A DNA stretch of 64,000 nt from Apricaphanius iberus (Eukaryota > Chordata > Actinopteri > Cyprinodontiformes > Aphaniidae), in assembly GCA_028564705.1 (NCBI GenBank), contig JAPXFQ010000113.1, forward strand, positions 1,612,001 through 1,676,000. The letters are read 5' to 3'. The position numbers were made by a program, and so were the translations under genes. Below, piece by piece: positions 1 to 9,925 of the stretch (position 1 is its first letter; every line of letters starts with the position of its first letter). The notes beneath the pieces were generated by a model, which worked only from the letters and a program-made list of their open reading frames with translations, was not told where the DNA came from and made no database searches.

Positions 1-1
1 T

Positions 2-2560
2 GCTGCGGGCGGAGAGAGTCAGACAGTTCAACATACAGCCTCCCAAGTTTTGCAGTCAACAACCGTTAAGCCAACATGCACCACAACTGCAGAGTCCCGA
101 GACGCTATAAGCTGTTTAACATCACCTCAAAACACAATGACAAATGTGTGCAGCTCATCCAGCAACTCTGTAGAAAGCTCTGCCTGTGGATCTCATGGTG
201 ACTCGGCCGCACCAAAGGCTGTCGGTGAAACGGCCGCCAAGCCATTGATTGTTTCACCAGTTGAGACTAAAACTACTCCAGTTCCTGGCAGTAGCTCTGC
301 TGTAACAAAACCTTTAATTTCAGAGGTTAAACAGGTAGCTGTTAGTACTACAAGTACCATAATGCAAAGCATGACTGTTGCCACTGCTTCATTGGCTAAA
401 CAGAATAAATCCTCAGTCAACTCTGCAGTTGCCATGGACACTCCCGTAACTACTTCTGCTGAGTCTACTCCTTGTTTGCCCCCAGTCTGCATTCAGACTA
501 CCGCATCAGTGACTCAGAATACCAGCATGGTGCGACCCTCTGTTCCGCAGAAATCAAAGTCCCAAGAACAACCATCTTCTGCTAAGCAACAGTCTCAGCC
601 CAGCACTTCCTCCTCTCCGTCCACCACGCTTGTACTCTCACCACCTATACCCTCTGATTCCGGTCCAGACTGCTCTGTTACAGTCGCTCCGTCAGCTACA
701 GAAAGTAAGAAAAAGGTTGCTACTTCAAGAACTCCCTCACAGCAGACGGAAGGAAGCATCCCTCAGCCCTCCTTGTGCCGTCCTGCAGAAGTCAAACCAG
801 CTCAGACGACAAGGACTAATGTGGACGCCCCAGAGGACAGGCCTTCCACAACAGCGAGAAAAGAAGGCTTGGTGGGGGTGATGTCTGAAGCGCCCTTAAA
901 AAAGGACGTCACGGCGTCTCAGCAGGTTTACACGAACCTGGATGACCAAGCAATGGAGCAGAATATGACGTCCAACAGGCAGACTGATTCCCCATTGGCC
1001 ACGGGGGGAGCTGGTGGTCGAGGATTCTCCGTCGCATCAATGCTTCCCCAAGGCCACAGCATCGGCGCGTCCTCAGGCTCCTTCGGATCGTTTGCGTTCA
1101 CATCTGAACAGGCGGAGATGCTCGCGTTGGCGATGCTAGAACAGGACAGCCCGGAGAGAAGAAGTGGAGGATGCTCGGGGGACAACGCTGCTCCATGGGA
1201 CTCTCCCAAAACCCCACCAGTGTCTGCTAGCAGAGACAGAGGCTCCACTGGGCAGCAGGGAAAAATAACAAAACTTATGGACCAAGGTGCGGCTAAAAAC
1301 GTTGAGGTGTCTGTCAGTGGGCCAAACAGACATCTGCAAAATTTTGCTTACTCCAAATCTCAACCTCTCCCACCAGGACAGTCTCAGAGTTCAACCCAAG
1401 GTGGGACGGCCGCCAGCCTTAGTGTCAACAATCTGATCCGACCCAGCTCCAGCCACCAACCCTATCCCAGCTCCCCCAGTCTGACCACCCGACAGGGCTC
1501 AGTTCCTTCTCCAGCCGGGATGTCGACTCACATGTCCCAACCCTCAAACGCCGCCAACTCAACCTGTTCAGGCACTGCCCAAGTAGTCGAGTACGCCGCC
1601 CTGAAAAACACCGCCATAAGAGGTCCACCTGGAAACGTTGTAGGTGAACGACATGTGAAGATCCTCTCCAAAAGGCAAGCCCAGGATGATGTGATGCTAA
1701 ACGCTGGAAAACGAGCAAAGCCTTGCCCTCCGCCAGGTAACCCAGTGGGCCATATGGATGTGAAGGCACCAGACCACAGTCAGATGATGGTGGGGCAGCT
1801 GCCGTCCACCTCTGCAGCCGTGATGGCTAGGATTAATTCAGAAAGTGCAGGCCCTCTCTTCTCAACAAACTCCTTCATGAGCACGGTGGTGCGCCCCACT
1901 GATGGTCACTGCCCTGCTCAAGGGCCTCCTGAACAGAACCAGGCAGGTGGGCTCCATCTCTCCCAAGGTCACCCACAGCATTCTGTTAGCCAACCCAGTC
2001 AGCAGCATCTGGGAGGAAACCTTTACATGAAACAGCAGCAACAAGAGCAGCAGAGACACCATTTATATCATCTGCAGCACCACCTGACTCAACCTGACCC
2101 CGCCCAGCGCCACTCGCTACACCAGAGGGCGCTGCAGCAAGAGCAGCAGCAGCAGCATGCTCAGAAGAAGCGGGGAATTGTCAGAGGGAATCAAACTGGC
2201 TCACCTGCTGGCCTGCAGAAGCAGCAGCATCACCTGGAAAAGTCGGGAATTCATCAGCATTCCCATCAGCAGCAGCAGTCGCAGCATCCACAGCAGTCAC
2301 ACCAACAGTCCCAACAGCATCAACAGCCAACACAGCACCAAGCTTCCCATCCACAGCAGCAGCCTCCACAGGCTCAGCATCAACAGCAGCAGCAGTTACA
2401 GCAGCAGCAGCAGAACCCCCATCCCAGACATCCTCAGCACTTACAGCAGCAGATCCAGCAGCAGCAGCAGCACTTTAGGCATCAGGAGAAGACGTGTGAG
2501 GCCCAATCGGTAGGATCCCGTGGCCATCACAGCCACCTGGCCCAACAGGACCACCTCAAG
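2..2560 (+). CDS. USF3: USF3, large internal coding exon (5' part cut by window edge)
   Basis: USF3 is a very large bHLH-type transcription factor acting in the nucleus. The frame is open from base 2, so the exon begins left of the window and the bHLH region is not visible. The 853 visible codons are Ser/Thr/Pro-rich at first, contain an ASMLPQGHSIG-like segment near 1040, then become extremely Gln/His-rich from about 2030 to 2480, as in mammalian USF3. I end the exon at AAG|gtcggt (2560), which closes in phase 0 and fits the phase-0 acceptor at 4644; read-through would stop at 2614. The later donor-like GT at 2565 would leave the wrong phase. Identity rests mainly on the strongly conserved sequence after the next acceptor; this exon alone is low complexity. 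Confidence 0.85.
2030..2480 (+). repeat. CAG/CAA/CAC-rich Gln/His tract inside USF3
   Basis: The coding sequence is dominated by CAG, CAA, CAT and CAC codons, giving short polyglutamine runs (up to about five) broken by His, Ser and Pro. The runs are interrupted by CAA and CAT, which normally limits slippage. The same kind of low-complexity tract is found in USF3 of other vertebrates. Confidence 0.85.
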
Positions 2561-4643
2561 GTCGGTAGCATACATCAACGTGTCGATATAGTTTATGAAG
2601 AGCAATACTGTTGAGAGTTGATTCTCTGTATTATTACCCTTAACTTTGATTAGCACTACCTGCTAGTTTAAAGACCAAGTGATTTAAGGAACTAAAATAT
2701 CCACTACGCCATAAACATTTAGTTAGAAAGTAATTGTTTAAAACTAAGGATTTATTTTTCCGTTTTGATACTAGTCATGGCAATTTTTTTTCCTGAGATA
2801 TGCATTTTAAAGTGACAGTGTTTAGATTTTGCAGTACATCTTTGAAAATAGACATTAAAATATGTAATAATAATTACCTAAACCCCATTAATTGCAAAAT
2901 ATTGGCGATATTGTAAAATATGACTTTAAAAATCAGTTTTAAAATACATAGGCGCGGGTCCTCTTTTCAGGGGAAAGCCATATTAGATGACATCTTTACT
3001 TCTACAAGAGCCCGGACGGACAAAGCGCACGGAACAAGCCCGCTATTAAAACATTGATTTCCCCTCAAAATACAAAAAAGTTTCCCAATAAATACATTTT
3101 TACCTCTTCGCTAGTTCCAAGTGATGAAAGAGAGACTGATGTGCTCGTCATGTAGATCATTCTCAGGGAATTGAGCGTTTCAAAACGGCACTAGTTGGAC
3201 CTACGTTGTTGAGTTTCTTACTCGAAGACACAGATACCGCATGCTTGTGATAATATAGGTATGCACTGCGCCCTGTGGTGGCCTGTCAAAGGTTGGTCCA
3301 CACAAGTATAGCAAGACACCCACACACACACACACACAAATTTTTTCTCACGCCTTCTTTGCAAGACCGTTCATACTAGCTAAGATTAGATTGCCGACGA
3401 CCTCATCTGTGAACGTCAGCTTTCAAGTCTCCACACATTTCCTCCGTTGTTGAGTTTCTTACTGAAAGACACAGATACCGCATGCTTGTGATAATTTAGG
3501 TATATGCACTGCCCCCTACTGGCCAAAAATTACACACCGTGTCTTTAAGAGACGTTTACACCAAAATATTTTTTCCTCTTACTACATTTAAAACCTTGTA
3601 TATTCAGCAAAGTGACATAGAGGTCCCTCTGTCCTTTTTTGTGCCGTTGACACCCATACACACAACATTTTTCTAACAAGTCTAAATATCACCATTATTT
3701 TTTTTCTTTACTCTTGATGTGTTTCTGCAGTCATCAGTCACTGAAATTGTAGTTTTTACTGTTTTCCACCAGACTAAGTGAAATTGAAAAAATATGGTTT
3801 GGGTGTATTTTTTTGTTTTTTGTTTTTAGAGATGTCATACATTAGTGTGCATGCATATTGTTTGTCCATAGACGAATAACAGCGTATCGTCCTAATATGA
3901 CAGTTTTATGTCTGCGTTGTGTGTGAGACTGTGCACACACGCATGCACTTACGACTCAAAGCACTTCATAAACATTCACAGGAAAGATATGTCTGTGCTT
4001 TTTGGGTGGTGGCCACCAGGTGGGTTCTATATGCTTCTGTAAAAAAACTTATTTTCATCAAAGCCTCCCTGCAGCTGCATAAATATTGAATACGCAGCTT
4101 TTTTTTTTCAAATTTAATGACACGTTTGATTTGAACAATTATAAAGGATACACTGTGATCAAAGCTCATGGACACACAATTATCAAGGTTACAACTTTGC
4201 AAGAACAACTGCCTACAAAGAGCACTCATCAGCTGTGTGCGTCAATTGCAGGAACTATAAACCCTGTGTGAGTAACATTGGTTTGTGTGTGGAATCTCCA
4301 CAGACACCGCACACGGTAGGAGCACAGCAGGTATAAGGGTGATTATTTATTTTTTTCAGACAATTTTAAAATCCTGTGTAAATGAGACTAATGAAATATT
4401 ATATAATTTTATATACACTTTTTTGCTCTTGGACATTTTTTTTTGTGCAGAGGATCCTCAGTGTTGCATTTATTGAAGGGACCATTAAGGGTTAAAACAT
4501 GTCTAGGAACCCTGGAACTGGGTGACTGAAAACATTCTTTCAGACCATCCGTTTTTGTCATATTTATTGAGAAATATTTGATGGCACATTATTCTCCTCC
4601 TTGTATAGTAAAGAGTCTTTTTTTCTAACTTCTCATCCTACAG
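2561..4643 (+). other. USF3: USF3 intron (phase 0)
   Basis: This 2083-bp AT-rich intron runs from AAG|gtcggt to a pyrimidine tract ending tcctacag|CCTGGT. It holds a short CA repeat near 3321-3338 and two imperfect copies of an 80-bp segment (about 3204 and 3445). No coding sequence is supported; the small open frames near 3966-4476 are low-complexity AT-rich reads with no recognisable product. Confidence 0.75.
3204..3525 (+). repeat. Imperfect direct repeat pair in USF3 intron
   Basis: Copy 1 (about 3204-3283) and copy 2 (about 3445-3525) share the order gttgttgagtttcttact, cagataccgcatgcttgtga and tatgcactg, with a few substitutions. A CA microsatellite lies between them. This could be a local duplication or two ends of a dispersed repeat; I cannot name the family. 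Confidence 0.65.
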
Positions 4644-6452
4644 CCTGGTCAGGACCACAACGCTATGCAGAGGATGATGAGCTCCAGGAGTTTGGAGCAG
4701 CAGCTCATCTCTCCTCCCCCCAACTCGGTGTCTCGTTCATCCGAACTGGCCTGCACTCCGTCTCGCCAGGAGCGACACCGCGTGTCAAACTACTCTGCCG
4801 AGGCGCTCATCGGGAAAAGCTCTACCAGCGGCGACCAGCAGCAGCAGCAGCAACGCATGGCTCTCCATCTTCAGCCTGGCCGTGGTGCCGCCCAGGAGCA
4901 AGCAGAACTCCGCAGCTACCTGGAAACATCCCGGGGGAAGGCTGGCATCGTGCACAACCCTCAGAACCGCCTTTCCTCTGACCATTCTGCATCCGCCGAT
5001 CAGCGCATCTCTGAATGTCAGTCCTTCAAGGCAATGGGCGGTGGAGGAGGAACGCATCAGCTCGGCGGTTTTGAGGCTCAGGTCTCTCGTGGGAGCGACA
5101 TGACCCCGAAGTCAGTGCCTCCCTCACAGCGGGGCCCTCAGGGGCAGCAGCAGCAGCAGCAGGGAGGCTTTAGGATGAGTGTTGGCCCCACTGCAGACGT
5201 GAGAAATCGTGGCAGCTACAGTGGATCCCATCCCGGGCCTCAGGGAGTACAGGTTGGCCCTGCATTGCCTAGGGACCAGGAAGGCTGCCACCAGAGTTTC
5301 ATGCAGAGCCTCCTCTCTCCCCACCTCCCTGAGCAGAGCAACCATCAACGAGCAGTGCAGTGCTGCCCCCCTGTCACCATGGAGTACGGCTGCATGCCTG
5401 GGAGCTCCTCAGGAGACATCCAGGCCAAGGCCTCCAGTCCGAGCGTGCCTCAGTCTCAGAAGGCGCCAGCTATGCGGCTTGCAGACGGCAACAAGGGCCA
5501 CATTTCTCAGGTCAGCAGTAATATGCATGCGGGACCGAGTGTGCGAGCAGGTCTCCCCCACCCTCCAACCCCGCACAGCAGCTCTGAGCCAGGCCGCTCC
5601 TCTGCCATCTCCAGACCCCCCACTGCTGTTAGCCAGCATTCCCGACATATTCCCAGAGATGCCCATCCCGTCAAACTGAGACATCGATCAGGAGCTCCGA
5701 GACCCACCAACCCCTTTGAGCCTGAGGGCCATCTACCTCTGCCCTCGGGAGGAGGGGTCCTGCTTGGCCGGCCTCAGTCTGGAGGAGAGAACCGCCGCGC
5801 CACCATTGTGCGCCTCATGGCAGACAGTGGACAGGTACCCAGCGATAACAACCTTGTTGCTGACCAACACCTAGCGCAGAACTTTGGCTTCCCTTTTATT
5901 CCAGAAGGAGGGATGAATCCTCCTCCCATCAATGCAAACTCTACATTTATCCCCCCAGTGAGCCAACCCAGCACCTCCCGCACACCATCCCTCCTCCCAG
6001 TGGAACCCCAGAACACTTTACCCTCCTTTTACCCCTCTTACTCACCAGCTGCTCACCCCAGCCTTCCCAGTGATGTCACCCTCCAGTACTTTCCCAACCA
6101 AATGTTTACAAGCCCTAGCGCCGACAAGGCCAGCGCCCCTCCTCTCAACAACAGATTCGGCTCCATTCTCTCCCCGCCGCGGCCTGTGGGGTTCGCTCAG
6201 GCCAGCTTCCCTCTGCTACCAGATATGCCTCCTATGCCATCATCTGGAATCACCCCTCACATCTCCAACTTCAGCCTCACCTCGCTTTTCCCCGAAATCG
6301 CTACCGGCATGCCCCCAGACAGCTCATCCATGCAGATGTCCCCCATGCTGTCCCTCACCAACACGTCGTCCGCCGACTCTGGCAAGCAACCCAATCGTCC
6401 CGCCCACAACATCAGTCACATCCTGGGCCACGACGGCAGTTCGGCTGTGTGA
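4644..6452 (+). CDS. USF3: USF3, last coding exon, with stop
   Basis: This exon encodes the last 602 residues and stop of USF3. It opens in phase 0 after tcctacag. Its first residues (GQDHNAMQR followed by SSRSLEQQL and YSAEALIGK) and its end match the vertebrate USF3 C-terminus closely: FGFPFIPEGGMNPPPINAN, LNNRFGSILSPPRPVGFAQ, SFPLLPDMPPM, FSLTSLFPEIATG and RPAHNISHILGHD, ending in SSAV. I read the exon from the acceptor, not from the ATG at 4665, because the seven codons before that ATG are conserved too. The sharp change from low-complexity Gln-rich sequence to a conserved C-terminal block suggests a functional domain there. The neighbour BOC is transcribed towards it. Confidence 0.93.
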   Translation, partial: PGQDHNAMQRMMSSRSLEQQLISPPPNSVSRSSELACTPSRQERHRVSNYSAEALIGKSSTSGDQQQQQQRMALHLQPGRGAAQEQAELRSYLETSRGKAGIVHNPQNRLSSDHSASADQRISECQSFKAMGGGGGTHQLGGFEAQVSRGSDMTPKSVPPSQRGPQGQQQQQQGGFRMSVGPTADVRNRGSYSGSHPGPQGVQVGPALPRDQEGCHQSFMQSLLSPHLPEQSNHQRAVQCCPPVTMEYGCMPGSSSGDIQAKASSPSVPQSQKAPAMRLADGNKGHISQVSSNMHAGPSVRAGLPHPPTPHSSSEPGRSSAISRPPTAVSQHSRHIPRDAHPVKLRHRSGAPRPTNPFEPEGHLPLPSGGGVLLGRPQSGGENRRATIVRLMADSGQVPSDNNLVADQHLAQNFGFPFIPEGGMNPPPINANSTFIPPVSQPSTSRTPSLLPVEPQNTLPSFYPSYSPAAHPSLPSDVTLQYFPNQMFTSPSADKASAPPLNNRFGSILSPPRPVGFAQASFPLLPDMPPMPSSGITPHISNFSLTSLFPEIATGMPPDSSSMQMSPMLSLTNTSSADSGKQPNRPAHNISHILGHDGSSAV

Positions 6453-6930
6453 AAAGTTGCCGTGCGAATGCCTTTTTGGGCTTCTGTTCAGGGGCAAACC
6501 GTTAAATTTTCTGCTTGTGTTTCAATGTTAAAGGAAGCAGTGGTTGAAGCATTTGATGTGTGAGGATTTTGTTTACATGTCCACTCAGTTTCAGTTTAAA
6601 TGTTCTTTTTGACATATTTAATGTCAGGGTAATTACTTAAAATTTTCACAAGGCTATTATATTTTAAGAAAATATATGCCCTGAATGCTCCTTTTTGAAA
6701 TGTTAGTTAAACTGACTGGTTCTGAAGAAAAGGTTTAAGTTTAGAACTTGAATTTTGGGTCAAAAGGAAAACCTTCTGCACAGTTACTAATTTAATTTAC
6801 TAACTTATCAGGTTGAACTGTAAAGAATTTTTTCCAAGAGCTATTTTGTAAATACCAATATTTCATATCAAAGTTGCTAGATTATGTATTTGTAAATATA
6901 GAATTGATAAATAAAATTTATAAGGATAAC
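6453..6930 (+). other. USF3: USF3 3' UTR
   Basis: AT-rich sequence after the stop codon leads to a consensus AATAAA at about 6910-6915, the most likely polyadenylation signal. Transcription should end at about 6930. The 3' UTR of about 0.5 kb is short compared with the coding length. Confidence 0.6.
6910..6915 (+). terminator. USF3: USF3 polyadenylation signal
   Basis: Consensus AATAAA lies 457 bp after the USF3 stop codon and is followed by a T/G-rich stretch (tttatttttggggccttg), the usual downstream element. Confidence 0.6.
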
Positions 6931-7280
6931 TTTATTTTTGGGGCCTTGTCTTTGTATTCACCCCCCATTGGGGCCTTTGTTTGGTTCAGTAACTAACTGC
7001 CTTATCAACTTTAAATTCATACCTATTGATGCCAGTGTACCATTAGCATCTTTGTAGCATTCTAGATTATGGTTTACAGTTAACATTCTCATTTTAGCAT
7101 TTTAGCCTGTACGGGCATATTAATCCCCGAAGTTGATTTTAGCATCATTGTTAGTATTTAACTTAAGCAATTTATATTCCAAACTTTTAGATTACATGCT
7201 ACTGTTATAATATTAGCTGCACTTAGCAAAGCAAATAAGATTAGCTACCTTAACTAACATGCCATTTTTTTGCCCATTCA

Positions 7281-7571
7281 GTATTTCTCAAACCTTTGAC
7301 CACCTGAGAAAATTTCAAGCTCTCCAAGTACCATAATCATGACCAACCTAAACATACAGTAGAGAAGGATTACACTTTTACCTATAGGCAATTAACAAAA
7401 TAGTCTTATTTACTCCCAATACGGATTATTTATTAGTAATTTTTGCCAGACTGTGTGAACGCGGCATTTTTAATGTATTTTATTTTCAAAAAATATTTAG
7501 AACTTTACTCCAAGTACCACTAGGGAGAGCTTGCATACCACTGGTTATACGCGTACCACAATTAGAGAATC
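7281..7571. mobile_element. MITE-like repeat fragment
   Basis: The stretch begins cagtatttctcaaacctttg and ends with agtaccac, ccactggt and gcgtaccacaattagagaat. This resembles a common fish element whose ends read CAGTGGTTCTCAAAC with inner ...GTACCAC motifs. The ends are degraded and no target duplication was found, so the family is not assigned. Confidence 0.4.
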
Positions 7572-7829
7572 ATGGCAATAGACAATACCATCTGAACATG
7601 TTTTTATGCAAGCTACAAGTATATTAGGTAACGTGTACAAAATTGTGTGTTTGAAACTGAATTTCTCTTATGGTTTTTATAAATGTAGGTGGACTGAATT
7701 TGGTGTAGTTTGTGTCCTACAGGTTTACCACCAAGATTTCAAAGTAAATCACAGAATACATTAAAAACAATAGAAATATCCATGTTGCTTTTTATCATGA
7801 CAAACTTATAAAAAATTTTTTTAATTCCA

Positions 7830-8135
7830 TCCAGGATGGAGTTTGCATGTTCTCCCCGTTCATGCGAGGGTTCCCTCCGGGTTCTCCGGCTTCCTCTCAC
7901 TGTCCAAAAACACGACTGTCGGGTTAATTTATCACTCTAAATTGTCCTTAGATGTGGGTGTGTGTGTGTGCATGGTTGTTTGTCCTGTCTGTCTCTATGT
8001 GGCCCTGTGATGGACTGGCGACCTGTCCAGAGTGTACCCCGCCTCTCACCGGTTGACAGCTGGAGATAGGCACCATCACCCCTGTGACCACTGGAGGAGC
8101 GGTCCAGAAAATGGGGTTCTAATGAGCCAAAGAAG
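7830..8135 (+). mobile_element. Dispersed teleost repeat (SINE/LINE-tail type)
   Basis: It contains the words gtttgcatgttctccccgt, ccggcttcctctcactgtcc, tgatggactggcgacctgtc and gacagctggagataggcacc in order. This series recurs thousands of times in teleost genomes. A shorter reverse-strand copy is at about 48262-48370. The exact Repbase name would need a library search. Confidence 0.75.
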
Positions 8136-8939
8136 CATGTCCCCATGTACAAAAGTTTACCATTTCAGTGAATGAAATATAAATGTAAATAGACAGCAGA
8201 ATTTTCTTCTGGTAATATTATTTGCCTGTCTTCTTTAGCCTTAAATAAGAACAGAATTATCTATAAATTAGCACAATTTAATCATATCCAAGTCTTTAAC
8301 CCCTTAACAGCATGCAAATCTCCCTTAAAAAAAAAATTGCTCAGTTAAACTTTAGCACTCAATAAGTGACCTTTCAAGCCTTTCCCTGCTCATACAGCAA
8401 AGGGAGGTAAGATTAGCGTACTTTGACCTATATTTTGTTTTTATTAAACTGACATCAAGCTCAACCTTTCAACCCTGTTACATGCAAAAATATTTGTTTT
8501 CGAAAAAGAATGATTGTCTTGAAAAAAAAAAATTTTGTTTCTCTGAGGTTATATGCTACTCTAAACAAGTTAACGTGGAATTAGTGGCTACTTTTAACTA
8601 AAATCTTCACACACAAAAAAAAGGCTTTAAAACAACCAAAAGAGTAAAAGCAAAAAAAAGCTTTTAAGGCTAAGGTGAATAAAGATAGTTTCTCACCTTA
8701 GTCTCAAAAATGTTCAATCAGATGCAATGTTCAGAAACTTATGTGGGTGGATATTTCAGTAACCACAGGCCCCAAAGGGCACCAAATGATTCAGAGAAGG
8801 ATCAGGGTTTTTAGTTTCCAGTGCCTTTAAAGGCCTAATCACGATGTTAAAATTTGTATTGGGCTGGGTGTTACACACCAAGTGTAGAATATTATACCTG
8901 GAACATCAGGTAATGACTTAAAAAAAAAAAAATACACAT

Positions 8940-9755
8940 AATTATTTCATAAGCTTTTTATTTACATGCAATAGTGCTCCAGCATGTGCAGAAAACAGCC
9001 TGCACTCTTTAGGGAGTGTAGATTCAGGATCTCCTTCATTATGATCACTTATACTTAATACTTTTTGCACTGACCTGTGAGGAAGGAATAATACTAACAC
9101 CTGTAACAGGTTCCTCATCTGGCAGTCATTTGGTAACCAGCGAACAAGTAAACAGAAGTGGCTGTAGAGTAAAGTTCAGCTTATCCATGACTGAGTTATT
9201 TTCCAGAATCTCTCCCATTCAGTGATTATTTTAAAAAAAATACCATAACCTCCAAAAATAAATAACTATACACAATATATAATCTCATGTACACTACTGA
9301 AAACAATTATTTGAATTGCATACACTTGTTAATAGTTTGTTAATGAAGAGCAAAGTATATTACGTTACAGCTATACACAATAGCAGTTTTCAGTTCTAGT
9401 GAATGTGATGACAGCACCTCATAACAGCATCAGATTGGAGAAATGGTCCCTTTGTTGCTGCTCTGCATAAAGCTAAGCACATGATGTATGAACATTTAGG
9501 GAAGGCGTGATGTCTGCAAAGTGAGGAATGGATGGGTGAGGATGAGAAGTGCTGAGTCAAAGGGAAATCGGTCCTCTGGAAAACGCAGACTCCATGTCAG
9601 GATGTGAGCAGATATATGAATAATTTGTCTTTATATGAAAATACCCATATATACAGTATAATAAGAAAATTATATGTACAAAAGCATAAATATATAAATA
9701 TTCTTATACAAAAATAAATATTTTCTTTTGTTTTCCTCTCTTCACCAAGAGTCTG
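8940..9755 (-). other. BOC: BOC 3' UTR
   Basis: From the TAA stop to the AATAAA at 8962-8957, about 0.8 kb of AT-rich sequence without coding potential. The end is inferred only from the polyadenylation signal. Confidence 0.45.
8957..8962 (-). terminator. BOC: Candidate BOC polyadenylation signal
   Basis: TTTATT on the + strand is AATAAA on the BOC strand, about 800 bp after the BOC stop. Several AT-rich alternatives lie nearer the stop (for example around 9640-9720), so the choice is tentative. Confidence 0.4.
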
Positions 9756-9925
9756 TTATGCATCTGTGGTGCCTGCCGTCCCTGCGTTCTCAGAGGATAC
9801 TTCGTTTGGGAGGATGTTCACTTCCTGTATCGTATCTTGGGATTGTTGCATTATGGCTGGGGAATACGAAGAGGAGAAAACCTCCTCATCCTCAAGTGAC
9901 AGAAGGCGGAGCGGTTCCTGTTCTG
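9756..9925 (-). CDS. BOC: BOC coding exon 17 (C-terminus and stop)
   Basis: It encodes the last 56 residues, from [14 protein letters not shown] to GTAGTTDA and TAA. It is acidic and Ser-rich, as expected for the end of the cytoplasmic tail. The acceptor is tcattccag followed by CAG, a NAGNAG site: splicing three bases later would drop or alter one residue without shifting the frame. It enters in phase 1. Confidence 0.85.

Larger units (their letters stand above)
6931..8940. other. USF3-BOC intergenic spacer
   Basis: About 2 kb separates the two convergent transcripts. It is AT-rich and carries many TTAGCAT-like words (7030-7260), a MITE-like fragment (about 7281-7571) and a dispersed fish repeat (7830-8135). 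No gene is supported; the open frame at 7937-8152 lies in the repeat. Confidence 0.7.

Noticed and set aside
4665..6452. Separate gene starting at the ATG at 4665
   Set aside because: The seven codons before the ATG match USF3, and the acceptor and phase join it to the upstream exon.
5209..6531. Other-frame open stretches over the USF3 last exon (both strands)
   Set aside because: They are shadows of the GC-rich USF3 coding frame, with no conserved protein.
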